Positions 1 to 7,894 of a DNA stretch of 64,000 nt are shown here, piece after piece. The notes below the pieces were generated by a model. It searched no databases and was not told the DNA's origin. It saw only the letters and a list, made by a program, of their open reading frames with translations. Numbering within the stretch: the stretch's first letter is position 1; each line of letters starts with the position of its first letter. The DNA is from a virus, in the IMG/VR virus record IMGVR_UViG_3300020229_000001, positions 1 through 64,000 of that record, one strand, 5' to 3'. A program made the translations under genes and the position numbers.

Positions 1-2265
1 GCTTGCCTGGTTTTTAACCAGGATACGTTTCCCCACTGCCACTGTCACCCCGTCAACCTGTAGCGCCGTGTTTAGAGCTCCCGTAAGAGTCGCCAGGACT
101 CCAACGCCAGCCCCGCCTGGCTGATTATAGTTAGCCGCCGGAACAAGCGCTGCTATTGTTCCATAATCGCAAGCGTCATGGAAATTAACGCCGGATGCGA
201 TTGAGTCTGCGTAGAGCTTGTTGACAATGTCGGTTGAGGCTCCTGGAGCCGTAGAAACGGTTCCTGTCGTCAAAGCTAGCGACGTGATTTGGTCAGACCC
301 ACCAGACTGATGAGTTGATGCGTGCGCCGTCGGCGTCCGAGAATCACTCAGCCTAGAGTCATTCCCCTGGGCCGCGGTTCCGGAAGTAGTCCCGTAAGAG
401 ACAGCAAGCGTCCTGTCGGCAGTTAAATTTCCGCCACCTGTGAGCCCAGTTCCCGCCGTGATTGTTCGTGTTGTTGGCGTCTTTCCGTCCAAGGCTGCCG
501 TCAACCCAGTAACATCTCCCGTTGCGACTTCCCTCGGCGCCCAAGTGTTCGTTCCCACATCCCAACCCAAGTACTGATCTCCAATTGGAGTTGTGCTTGA
601 AATTGGATTTCCTTGAAGCTGCGTGGCATTTTGACTGCTTGCAGCCTTGATGGAACGCACCAGGATGGTGGCGCCGGCAGGTGGAGCGGTAGCAAAGACA
701 ATATTCCCAGTTGCAAGAACAGCTTGGATTGTAAAATCAGTCGTTGGACGCTGATCAATGCCGCCAACCGAGACAATGTAGCCTTGAGGGTCAGTTGAAA
801 TGAACCCATTCAACGTTCCAAAAATGAGCGTTGATCCGTTCCCTGTAAACGTTGTGACAATTGTTCCTGGGCCTGTCAAAACCGACAGCAGTCCAGTTCC
901 AGAGACAGAGAGCCCATTGCCCACAATTACGCCACCCAAGGCGCTCGTTGTCGCCGGTAGTAGCGGAGTTGCATTTGCGCTCAGAACTCCGCTGACTGCG
1001 TTGATTGTCAGATTTGACCCAACTTTAATTCCGCCTAAAACACTTGCCGTTGCAATTGGTAGCGGCGTGGCGTCGGCGGAAAGCACTCCGCTGACTGCGT
1101 TGATTGTCAGATTTGACCCAACTTTAATGCCGCCCAAGACGCTTGCCGTCGCGATTGGAAGGGGCGTTGCGTCAGCAGAAAGAACCCCGCCAGTGATTGT
1201 CAAATTTGATCCAATCTTGACGCCGCCCAATACAGACGCAGTCGCCGTTGGTAGCGTGTAGGCCACATAATCGGACTGCTTGGAAATCGCAGTAATGCGA
1301 CCGTAAGTATCAACCGTGACAGTCAAAAATTGAGGCGTGGTGGCGCCGTATGTAGCCGCGGTTGCTCCGGAGGCAGGAAGACGCCCTGCCGCGAGCGTGC
1401 CGGACGAAATATTCGTCGCGTTGGTTGTGTCTGTCACCGCAGAAGCGGCGAGCGCAACCATCGTGACATTTGACAGGCGCCCCTTGGAATCAACGGTGAC
1501 CTGTGGCACCCTGGCGACGCCGGACTGAATGACGTTGTACGCGCCGGCTGACACGCCGGTCGGAGTCAGCGCTAAAACAGCCGAGCCAATCGAGGAGGTT
1601 ACCTCTCCCGAGAATGCCGGAAGCCTTCCAGCCGGAAGCGTCCCGCTGCTAATGTTTGACGCATTGGTTGTGTCAACGTAAGCAGATCCGGCCAAAGTTG
1701 CCCAGGTGGGGAGCGTGCCGTTGCTGAGCAGCACCTGGTTCAGAGATCCAACCGACAAGTATGCCGTGTGAGTTGAATCGGACTGGTAAACCAGAGATCC
1801 AGGGAATCCGCCTTGCAGAGACCCGTTAAGATTTGCGGAGACAACCGATGCGGAGAAGTTCCCGCTGCTGTCGCGTTGTACTAGAGCTCCAGGAACGTTG
1901 CCAGCCGCCGGCGTGACCCAAGCCAGGTAGTTTGTGCCAGCAGAGCTCAAAATCTGCCCGTACTGGCCAGCAGGAATGAATGTCACCGCTTGAGTGTCCT
2001 GGAACGCCCGAATGAAGTAGCACATGAGCCCTTCGTTAGCGTTTCTGGTAATGCCAAAGACAGTTGCTGAGTTTGTCGGATCACAAGGAATGATCCATTT
2101 CACCTTCCCCGAAGAAACATCCTTCTGAATGATGCCGTACAGAGCCAAAGTCAGATTGTCCATCATGGACGGCACTGACTCATGCGAGACGCTCGGATAA
2201 GGAATATCCGCGTTGCAGAAGTTGTTGTAGGCGTCTCCCCCTCCAGAATTACAGTCGCATGACAT
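1..2265 (-). CDS. Tail fibre protein, 3' end cut by window edge
   Basis: The frame stays open from an ATG at 2265 to base 1 (755 codons, no stop), so the C-terminus lies outside the window. Residues 1 to about 95 (MSCDCNS..., [22 protein letters not shown]) closely match the N-terminus of the collagen-like fibre at 56988-58202, which suggests a shared virion-anchoring module. The rest is beta-rich and low complexity. It has 33-residue repeats of the GGIKVGSNLTINAVSGVLSA type, an AHASTHQSGGSDQI motif and a VDGVTVAVGKRILVKNQ segment, all common in phage tail fibres. It follows the holin gene with a 2-base gap. The role is probably host-receptor binding. The fibre class is confident; the exact position in the virion is not. 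Confidence 0.85.
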   Translation of the reverse strand, partial: MSCDCNSGGGDAYNNFCNADIPYPSVSHESVPSMMDNLTLALYGIIQKDVSSGKVKWIIPCDPTNSATVFGITRNANEGLMCYFIRAFQDTQAVTFIPAGQYGQILSSAGTNYLAWVTPAAGNVPGALVQRDSSGNFSASVVSANLNGSLQGGFPGSLVYQSDSTHTAYLSVGSLNQVLLSNGTLPTWATLAGSAYVDTTNASNISSGTLPAGRLPAFSGEVTSSIGSAVLALTPTGVSAGAYNVIQSGVARVPQVTVDSKGRLSNVTMVALAASAVTDTTNATNISSGTLAAGRLPASGATAATYGATTPQFLTVTVDTYGRITAISKQSDYVAYTLPTATASVLGGVKIGSNLTITGGVLSADATPLPIATASVLGGIKVGSNLTINAVSGVLSADATPLPIATASVLGGIKVGSNLTINAVSGVLSANATPLLPATTSALGGVIVGNGLSVSGTGLLSVLTGPGTIVTTFTGNGSTLIFGTLNGFISTDPQGYIVSVGGIDQRPTTDFTIQAVLATGNIVFATAPPAGATILVRSIKAASSQNATQLQGNPISSTTPIGDQYLGWDVGTNTWAPREVATGDVTGLTAALDGKTPTTRTITAGTGLTGGGNLTADRTLAVSYGTTSGTAAQGNDSRLSDSRTPTAHASTHQSGGSDQITSLALTTGTVSTAPGASTDIVNKLYADSIASGVNFHDACDYGTIAALVPAANYNQPGGAGVGVLATLTGALNTALQVDGVTVAVGKRILVKNQAS
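986..1227 (-). repeat. 99-bp direct repeats inside the tail fibre gene
   Basis: A 44-base stretch at 986-1029 recurs at 1085-1128, giving a 99-bp period (33 residues). A shorter third copy follows to about 1227. Each unit encodes one copy of the GG(I/V)KVGSNLTI...GVLSA fibre repeat. The frame is preserved, so this is protein-level repetition rather than a DNA element. Confidence 0.8.
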
Positions 2266-2267
2266 AC

Positions 2268-2753
2268 TTATTTCCCTTCAGTTTTTTCGGGTTGATGACT
2301 GCTCCCGAAATAAAACGAGACAATCATAGCCCAGGACGCCCCGAGGCTCCCTACGAGCATCTGTAGCTCGGCGTGGCCTTCCCACATTTTGAGGTCTCCG
2401 GTCATTAGCCCGATTAAGATACCAAAGAATCCTAAGGTGACAACGCCGGCTAAGATTGGGACTGTTTTGGCGCCGGTTTTTGCCTGCATATCCCTAGCGC
2501 TTTGCCGGTCTTCCATCTCGAGCTTTTGCACGTCGATATTCATCGCCTTCATCTTTAGTTGAAGGTCAGCGTCGGCAGCCTTTATGGCAGCCAATTGCTC
2601 CGCGGTTAACGTGTTCTTTTGAAGCGCATTTTTAATGGCTTCCGGCGTCTTTTCGCCGCCCAAAATATTTCCAATTGCTTCAACGGCGATCCCAGCCAGG
2701 GGAGACCCCAAAAGCGAAGCAACGGTCGGTGCAATTTTTTTAAGCCACTCCAT
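2268..2753 (-). CDS. Three-TM holin (GTA/3TM holin-like)
   Basis: A 161-residue protein with a hydrophobic, amphipathic N-terminus (about 5-30), a charged central helix (about 45-95) and two clear membrane segments at about 98-118 and 130-149. This layout matches the 3TM holin family found in phages and gene transfer agents. It overlaps the start of the endolysin gene's downstream end by 14 bases, a typical lysis-cassette arrangement, and a purine-rich AAAGGA precedes the ATG. Its likely role is to permeabilise the inner membrane so that endolysin escapes. It is not similar to the holin-like gene of the second lysis cassette at 58521-58727. Confidence 0.75.
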   Translation of the reverse strand: MEWLKKIAPTVASLLGSPLAGIAVEAIGNILGGEKTPEAIKNALQKNTLTAEQLAAIKAADADLQLKMKAMNIDVQKLEMEDRQSARDMQAKTGAKTVPILAGVVTLGFFGILIGLMTGDLKMWEGHAELQMLVGSLGASWAMIVSFYFGSSHQPEKTEGK

Positions 2754-3288
2754 TTTTAATTCCTTTCACCATGTCAGCAACGCGCACCAGCCAACCATCG
2801 AGATATTCCGCTGATTCCGGATTCTTTTTTGCAAGCATTTCGTAGAAATCCGCTTTCATTTTGCAGATTTTCAACGCGAGATCTTTTGCGCCAATATTTT
2901 CAGCGGCAGCCAGCACCGCTGCTTTTGTTTTTGGACCCATGACGCCGTCGTCGTGCGCCCCAACTGCGCGCTGTAAGAACTTTGTGACCTGGCCGTTTCC
3001 CATATTCACGCAGCCGTCAAAATAGACCGCATTAAGGGGAAACGGGAAGTCATCGCAGTGAGCGTCTTTCCATTCTTCTTGGTAGATCTCCGTGGCCTGT
3101 TCCAAGGTTAGCGTTTCGATGCAAACGCCAGGGTGAGAGCGGGCGTCAACCCCGTAGCGGGTTGTACCCCCTGGATCATTTTTGTCATGCTCTGTGGCAA
3201 CATATTGGTCGTCGCCCCAGTGCTTGGGTTGGTATTCCGTTTCGTGCTCCAATACAAATTTCAGAGCTTTGGCAAAGTCCTCGTTCAT
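2740..3288 (-). CDS. Endolysin, GH108 family N-acetylmuramidase (copy A)
   Basis: A 182-residue protein from the preferred ATG at 3288; an in-frame ATG at 3312 adds eight residues but overlaps a hairpin, and the paralogue at 58724-59245 starts at the equivalent of 3288. Visible features are an N-terminal helix with Glu-His-Glu at 14-16, DPGG at 38-41, T-x-YG at 43-46, a W-containing substrate region, and DGVMGPKT, which is typical of the C-terminal peptidoglycan-binding part. These match glycoside hydrolase family 108 (lysozyme-like muramidase). In this family the catalytic acid is the early Glu after the His. It lies between the capsid and holin genes. Its paralogue in the right-hand module is clearly homologous. 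Confidence 0.88.
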   Translation of the reverse strand: MNEDFAKALKFVLEHETEYQPKHWGDDQYVATEHDKNDPGGTTRYGVDARSHPGVCIETLTLEQATEIYQEEWKDAHCDDFPFPLNAVYFDGCVNMGNGQVTKFLQRAVGAHDDGVMGPKTKAAVLAAAENIGAKDLALKICKMKADFYEMLAKKNPESAEYLDGWLVRVADMVKGIKNGVA

Positions 3289-3300
3289 AAGCGGTGACTT

Positions 3301-3326
3301 GGCCGGCCCCATCTCTGGAGCCGGCC
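3301..3326 (-). terminator. GC-rich hairpin after capsid gene A
   Basis: A perfect 7-bp inverted repeat (3301-3307 with 3320-3326) with a 12-base loop lies just past the capsid stop codon. No U-run follows, so it may be an mRNA-stabilising or attenuating hairpin rather than a full terminator. A hairpin sits at the equivalent place after capsid B. Confidence 0.4.
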
Positions 3327-3343
3327 CGTGTCAACGTTCAGGA

Positions 3344-4549
3344 TTAGAGGCCTGTTGCGCAGGGCAGAGCGGCGCCATCAAACTGGCAGCGCTTGTACAG
3401 CACCGGCAATACGTTCTGCGGACGAATTGGCTGAATTGCACGGCTGATTTGGTAGATGTGCTGACCAAAATCGCCATACAAGTTACAGTCATTGTCACGG
3501 AAGTAAGTCCATTCCAGTTCGCCCATTGAGAGCTGCGGAGCAAACTTAAACGTGCCTTCCCCGGTGTACTGCTCGGGCACCAAACGCTTGAATGCGTCAC
3601 CAGCAATAATGAATCCTACCTCGTAAGGAGCAGCGACCCAAGCGGGGTTGCGGCGCTGCGCAAAACCAGTTGTGACCGCTGTCGAGACGATGGGGTTTAT
3701 CAAGACGAGGTTGCCACTGCCGTCAAGGCCGGTGGAGCGCAAAGGCTGCTGGTCGATCCCAAAGGCAAACCCGCGGTATCCCATGAACTGGTAGCCGGAG
3801 ATGCTTTCTTCGCCGAGCTTGAAGCTACCGGCGGAGAGATACAGCAAGTCTTCTTTGACGTCCTGGTCGTTCCGAATGGCTTCAATCGCGTCGGCGCCCA
3901 GCATGACTTGGAAAAACTCTCCTTCTTTTGAGGAGAACGGTTCAGCAAGCATTTCCTCGCGAAGGAACGTCCCAAGACGATACAATGTCTTGAAATTCAA
4001 ATGCGAGTCTGTCGTGTTGTTGGCGAACTTCGTGTTGATCTGCTGCATATCACCGGTCAAATTGTCGGTGAAAGAATGCAACGAGGAGCAGACGAATTTG
4101 ACGCCAGACTGGAGCAGGTACTGGTAACGAATATCAGCGTTAATGAGCTGAAGGATCGTCTTTTCAAGGGATACCTGGGCTTGAAGGTACGAGCCTTTGA
4201 ACGCAGTCCGAGCCTGCTTAACGCAGACCCGAGGGCCGGCGCCGCGAAGCGTCTGGAGGCTGAATTCATATTCGGTGGACCCAACAACGTCAGGAGTGGC
4301 GCCAACGCCGCAAAGCGAAAGATCGCTCACAAACGTAGGAGCTGCCAGAGAAGAGGCCGGAACCGCCATTTCCTCAACCACCGAGCGGACGACATCCGAA
4401 ACGGAAGGCAGGGTGCCACCATCAATCGAATTGATGTAAGGGCTTTTGCGGGCCAGAACTTTTGCGATCTGTCCGATGATGCGCTTCGTATCTTTGGAAG
4501 CGAAATTCTGAATCGTTGCAATTGGAATACAATCGTTTGAGGAGGGCAT
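3344..4549 (-). CDS. Probable major capsid protein (copy A)
   Basis: A 401-residue protein with no signal peptide or membrane segment. I assign it as capsid from position (downstream of terminase, portal and scaffold candidate, upstream of lysis genes), size, and a strongly conserved paralogue at the right edge (63472-64000). The C-terminal third, including GYRGFAFGIDQQPLRSTG, GELEWTYFRDNDCNLYGDFG and QPIRPQNV, is nearly identical between the two copies. No HK97-type motif can be called by eye, so fold and family are unproven. There is no Shine-Dalgarno sequence at the start. The 232-base leader holds a small ORF and an inverted repeat. An alternative is another abundant head protein. Confidence 0.7.
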   Translation of the reverse strand: MPSSNDCIPIATIQNFASKDTKRIIGQIAKVLARKSPYINSIDGGTLPSVSDVVRSVVEEMAVPASSLAAPTFVSDLSLCGVGATPDVVGSTEYEFSLQTLRGAGPRVCVKQARTAFKGSYLQAQVSLEKTILQLINADIRYQYLLQSGVKFVCSSLHSFTDNLTGDMQQINTKFANNTTDSHLNFKTLYRLGTFLREEMLAEPFSSKEGEFFQVMLGADAIEAIRNDQDVKEDLLYLSAGSFKLGEESISGYQFMGYRGFAFGIDQQPLRSTGLDGSGNLVLINPIVSTAVTTGFAQRRNPAWVAAPYEVGFIIAGDAFKRLVPEQYTGEGTFKFAPQLSMGELEWTYFRDNDCNLYGDFGQHIYQISRAIQPIRPQNVLPVLYKRCQFDGAALPCATGL

Positions 4550-4570
4550 AGCTAAGTCTAAGTGTTGGCG

Positions 4571-4699
4571 CTATGTGTTCGCATCCCACACAGGCGCGAA
4601 ATCATAACGTCGGAACGTGTAAGGATTCCTTACAGGTTCAAGGTTTTCTGATGTTCGCTGCGACACGATACAGCTTTTATGCGTGTCAGGCGCCAACAT
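4571..4699 (-). CDS. Small hypothetical ORF in capsid leader
   Basis: A 42-residue ORF from ATG 4699 to TAG 4571. The composition is protein-like (ends ...RRYDFAPVWDANT), and the frame stays protein-like for about 18 further codons upstream without an ATG, so the true start may differ. It matches no family I know. Its start and stop are bracketed by a 9-bp inverted repeat (4563-4571 and 4690-4698), which could pair in the mRNA. It may be a leader peptide or a remnant gene. Confidence 0.4.
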   Translation of the reverse strand: MLAPDTHKSCIVSQRTSENLEPVRNPYTFRRYDFAPVWDANT

Positions 4700-4750
4700 T
4701 AGACCGTTAGCAGGGTCACCCCATGCGGAGGGGCATACCGAATTGATGTA

Positions 4751-4778
4751 TTTCTACTTAATTAAATGATATTTGCAA
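4751..4778 (-). promoter_or_regulatory. Weak candidate promoter upstream of capsid A
   Basis: TTGCAA (4773-4778) and TAGAAA (4751-4756) are separated by 16 bases in AT-rich DNA reading towards the capsid gene. Each hexamer matches the sigma-70 consensus at four of six positions. The location before a highly expressed gene is suggestive, but the match is weak. Confidence 0.25.
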
Positions 4779-4781
4779 CAA

Positions 4782-5369
4782 TTATTCCAATTCCTGACAA
4801 ATAGACTTCATTTTTTCGGATTTCTTTTCTCCGTTAGCTTGGACGTGAATTATCGGAAGATTTAATTCTTCAAGCGTTGAGCCCAGTCCAAGGATTTCAG
4901 CTTCGCTCTTCATCCTAGACCCATCTAGCCAAGGTTCAGACAAGAACTTATCCAGGGCTTGAGTGATGCATTTCTGTGAAACGTAAAACAAATAAGCCTT
5001 GTCCTGGGTGATATGTAGCTGGGATTCTAGCTCAAGCTTTCCAGCCTGTTCTGGAGTAAATCCAGCGTTTATAACGTCGTAATGGCTCATCCAGCCCCCC
5101 TTCGAGGCGTGAAGGGCGCACCACCTTAGCAAGGTTGCCGAGAACTGATCTCTGACCGGCCCAGGATGCATATTCTCTTGGGTGGCAAATTCATGGATTC
5201 TCCTGGCTAGCTTTGTGGAATATTGAGAAGCAGCGGCGTGCGATTTATTCAGCATCGCCGGCGCCCACCCAGCTTTTTGCCAAGAGTGTTTCCAGTAATT
5301 AGCTCGAGCAAACTGCTCGTCCTGGTTTGAATTCAGGACGGCAGAATAAAATGCGTAGATCGGCTTCAT
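4782..5369 (-). CDS. Glycosyltransferase-like protein (GT32-like sugar binding pattern)
   Basis: A 195-residue protein with N-terminal KPIYAFYSAVL, then W-rich helices. The segment at about 120-150, a helix with RWCALHASKGGWMSHYDVIN, resembles the R..aL...GG.Y.D.DV nucleotide-sugar and metal site of GT-A fold enzymes such as family 32. Its second acidic position reads HYD rather than DxD, so activity is uncertain. The start ATG overlaps the stop of the upstream glycosyltransferase-like gene by four bases, implying co-expression. It lies between scaffold and capsid genes. Possible roles are virion glycosylation or surface-sugar modification; neither is shown. Confidence 0.45.
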   Translation of the reverse strand: MKPIYAFYSAVLNSNQDEQFARANYWKHSWQKAGWAPAMLNKSHAAASQYSTKLARRIHEFATQENMHPGPVRDQFSATLLRWCALHASKGGWMSHYDVINAGFTPEQAGKLELESQLHITQDKAYLFYVSQKCITQALDKFLSEPWLDGSRMKSEAEILGLGSTLEELNLPIIHVQANGEKKSEKMKSICQELE

Positions 5370-6379
5370 ACATTCCCGCCCCCAAACGCGTGCCGCCCAA
5401 CGTTGTAAACCGGAATCCCGAAATCGCAGTAGGACTGATGGCCAGCCTTCCGAGCCAAAGCACAGAATGCGGCGTCGCCTTTAAAAAACTCCAGGGGCGC
5501 GTTTGGGCGATTGGGTCGGATGCTTGGGTCGGTTGCTTCAATGTCTTCAAAAACGCGACGGTGAATGAGCAGCATTCCGGAACCGATCCAGTCTACCGGA
5601 TGCACCGCCTCTGCGTGCTGCCGCGTCAGGGCCACCGCGTTAGGGTGACCGCACGCGACAGCGGCGCCAGCCTGTTTGCCGAAATAAGAGGCGCCCACCA
5701 GCTTTCGACCAGCGCCCATGAGCCGGTGAAGAACGTGGCGGTTGATGACATTGTCCTGGACAGAAGCAGGCAGGGCCAATTTGCGACGGGTAAACGGCGC
5801 CCGTCCAATTGCCGGAACGATATCATTGCCGACCATAAGCAACCAAGGCGCGTCGGTTTGCAGGAACAACCCAACAAGCTGGTTCTTGGCCTCGTTAGGA
5901 TCAGGGTCTGTTGCGTAGTCGAATCGAATCTTGTCTTTGCCAAAGTCCAATGCAAGCGCCAGCAACCCGAAAGCCGTGGCGACGTTTGTGTCAAAGTTGC
6001 AGTGAAACCCGACAAAAACGTCACGGCCTGGCCACTCGACGCGGTAATTCGGAGAGCCGGCCTGGCTTCTCGTTTCAGCAATTGGGTTCTCAAACACCGG
6101 CGCCTCAATGTCCTCAAGGCTGATCTCAATTGCATCTGCGGATGCCTTTGGCGGGCGTCCTGGCTTACGCTTGGGAATGGACGAGTCTGGGATTGGAGTT
6201 TGCCGAGGCCGGCCAGGGCCGCGCTTTGCATCTTCGTCCAATAGTGCCGGAGCTGGCGTTTCTGGGACCGGCGCCGGAATTGGCTTTCCATTCTTCAGCG
6301 TTGGCTTTGGCGCCGTGTTGAATGGATTAGGCGAATCCAGTGCGTTGAGGGTAATGTCTTCAAGTCGTGTCGTGCTCAT
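5366..6379 (-). CDS. Glycosyltransferase-like protein with N-terminal AT-hooks
   Basis: A 337-residue protein. Residues 1 to about 85 are Pro/Lys-rich and contain two AT-hook-like cores (RGPGRPR and KRKPGRPPK). From about 110 on it looks like a GT-A type glycosyltransferase: a beta-strand with LLMVGND (DxD-like), GASYFG, WIGSGMLLI, then FFKGDAAFCALARKAGHQSYCDFGI near the C-terminus, a pattern seen in phage glycosyltransferases. It starts after an AATAAATAA leader rather than a Shine-Dalgarno sequence. AT-hooks bind the DNA minor groove, so a DNA-linked role is possible, but Pro-rich GRP motifs may also be a flexible linker. Confidence 0.55.
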   Translation of the reverse strand: MSTTRLEDITLNALDSPNPFNTAPKPTLKNGKPIPAPVPETPAPALLDEDAKRGPGRPRQTPIPDSSIPKRKPGRPPKASADAIEISLEDIEAPVFENPIAETRSQAGSPNYRVEWPGRDVFVGFHCNFDTNVATAFGLLALALDFGKDKIRFDYATDPDPNEAKNQLVGLFLQTDAPWLLMVGNDIVPAIGRAPFTRRKLALPASVQDNVINRHVLHRLMGAGRKLVGASYFGKQAGAAVACGHPNAVALTRQHAEAVHPVDWIGSGMLLIHRRVFEDIEATDPSIRPNRPNAPLEFFKGDAAFCALARKAGHQSYCDFGIPVYNVGRHAFGGGNV

Positions 6380-6384
6380 TTTAT

Positions 6385-7653
6385 TTATTCGCCAGCTTCA
6401 TCTAGTCCCATATCAATTGCGTCAGATGACGACATTTTCAGTCGGTCTGTAGTGTTGTTTGCTTTTGAGCTTCCCGTCCCAACGCCTGGGCGAGGAACCT
6501 TTGCAGCCCCCTTATAGGAATTATTTTCAGTGACAGCTCGTTTAAGTTGCGATTCCAAGTCGGCGCGAAGCTTCTGTTCAACTCGGAGTTGCTGAGTCAA
6601 CACATGGCTGAACGTTGCAGCGGCGGCTACATTGGCGCGGTCCTGGGGCGTTGTCGGCCACAAGGCAGAATCAAACTTCTGCTTTAATTGCCAAACATTT
6701 TTGTTATGGCTTTGGAGGCGCTGAATCTGTTCTTGGCTTGCCCCTTGAGGGATCTGCTGGAACCTGGCCCAAGGCACATTCTCTACAATCTTCGAGATAT
6801 GATTCTCGATGTGATTCGTTTCTTCCGCGTACCAATTTTTGTTTTTCTCTTGGCGCTCTTGCAGAAATTGCTCCGCATTCTGGGCGGCGTGCTCGACCTC
6901 TTTGTCCTGCTGCTGCTTCAGCCCAACAACATCAACCAGGTTTTTCTTCAAGATCTCCCCGTCCAACATTGGGAGCTTGTCGATGGCGTTCTTTTTCCAC
7001 CAGTTCTGGTCAACCTTATCGGGGCCGCCGGCAGCCTCAATTGAGGCAATAACATCGTCTGGCGCGCCGTTTTTGCGCATGATGCTGTAGATGTTCTCCT
7101 TTGCGGAAGAAATCGGCGCATCATACTTTGTCCGGAATTCAGGGTCGTTTTTGATATCAAAGATCTGGCGGAATTTGCGCAGTTCGTCGTAATCCTGAGG
7201 CACCTGCTGATTGATTTGCTGCTGATCCAAGCGCTGCCTTAAGATCTCAGCTTCCGCTGCCTGGCGCTTATAGGTGCTCGCCGTCTCCTGAAGCTTGCGC
7301 CAGTTTGACTGGTTCTTCTCAGAGAGGTTCCTGGGCTGTTCAATTGCCAGTATTTCTGGGTCAATTTGCGCATGTTGTGTCCCGTAATTTTGCTGCGCAG
7401 GCTGCTGCTGCTGAGGCTGTTGAGGAGCGGTATCCCTAGAATAGGCTCCAGAATTGTCCGAGGAATTGTCCGCCGTTACTGGCGCGATATCTCGAGACGT
7501 GTCAGACGCGGATGTTTCCGCCTCCGCCATGTCGAGCATGGAATCAATCTGGTCGCTAGTGCTTTGCGTGATCGGATCGGCGTTTAGCTTTTCGGACCCG
7601 CCGTCCATGTTTGCTACGTTAAATTCCGGCACTGAATTGTTATCTTCGTCCAT
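6385..7653 (-). CDS. Candidate capsid scaffolding protein
   Basis: A 422-residue, highly charged protein. It has an acidic Ser/Thr/Gln-rich N-terminus (1-110, with a poly-Q/P run), long predicted helices and coiled coil in the middle (about 115-360), and a basic GTGSSKANN segment before an acidic C-terminus. This composition and the place between portal and capsid genes are typical of scaffolding proteins. No catalytic motif is visible. Family assignment rests on position and composition only. Confidence 0.6.
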   Translation of the reverse strand: MDEDNNSVPEFNVANMDGGSEKLNADPITQSTSDQIDSMLDMAEAETSASDTSRDIAPVTADNSSDNSGAYSRDTAPQQPQQQQPAQQNYGTQHAQIDPEILAIEQPRNLSEKNQSNWRKLQETASTYKRQAAEAEILRQRLDQQQINQQVPQDYDELRKFRQIFDIKNDPEFRTKYDAPISSAKENIYSIMRKNGAPDDVIASIEAAGGPDKVDQNWWKKNAIDKLPMLDGEILKKNLVDVVGLKQQQDKEVEHAAQNAEQFLQERQEKNKNWYAEETNHIENHISKIVENVPWARFQQIPQGASQEQIQRLQSHNKNVWQLKQKFDSALWPTTPQDRANVAAAATFSHVLTQQLRVEQKLRADLESQLKRAVTENNSYKGAAKVPRPGVGTGSSKANNTTDRLKMSSSDAIDMGLDEAGE

Positions 7654-7654
7654 A

Positions 7655-7891
7655 TTACATTGATGCGAATGATGCTGCTGCTGAATCGTCTGGTTGTTTT
7701 ACTTGTTCAAGGAGGGCGTCAAACTCGCGCAGCATATGCTCGCAGCCTTCTTTGAATTTTGCCTCTAGGGCGACAGACTCAATTGTCGTCCCCGAAATTC
7801 TTGGCACCCTGGAAGCCAGGTATGCTCTTAATAGTCCGCCCGTGCGGGCATGGTAGTCTCTGAGTCTCGATGTATCTGATTGTTCCCACAT
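7655..7891 (-). CDS. Hypothetical small protein between portal and scaffold
   Basis: A 78-residue mostly helical protein with Arg-rich N-terminal half (RLRDYHARTGGLLRAYLASR) and acidic C-terminal half. It sits one base from the scaffold start and three bases from the portal stop, so it is part of the head operon. I do not recognise a family. A head-completion or chaperone-like role would fit its place, but nothing in the sequence proves it. Confidence 0.6.
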   Translation of the reverse strand: MWEQSDTSRLRDYHARTGGLLRAYLASRVPRISGTTIESVALEAKFKEGCEHMLREFDALLEQVKQPDDSAAASFASM

Positions 7892-7894
7892 AAA

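Noticed and set aside
5327-6244. Long open frame on the plus strand
   Set aside because: It is antisense to the AT-hook glycosyltransferase gene, with no start context and no recognisable motifs; the minus-strand frame has clear domain patterns.
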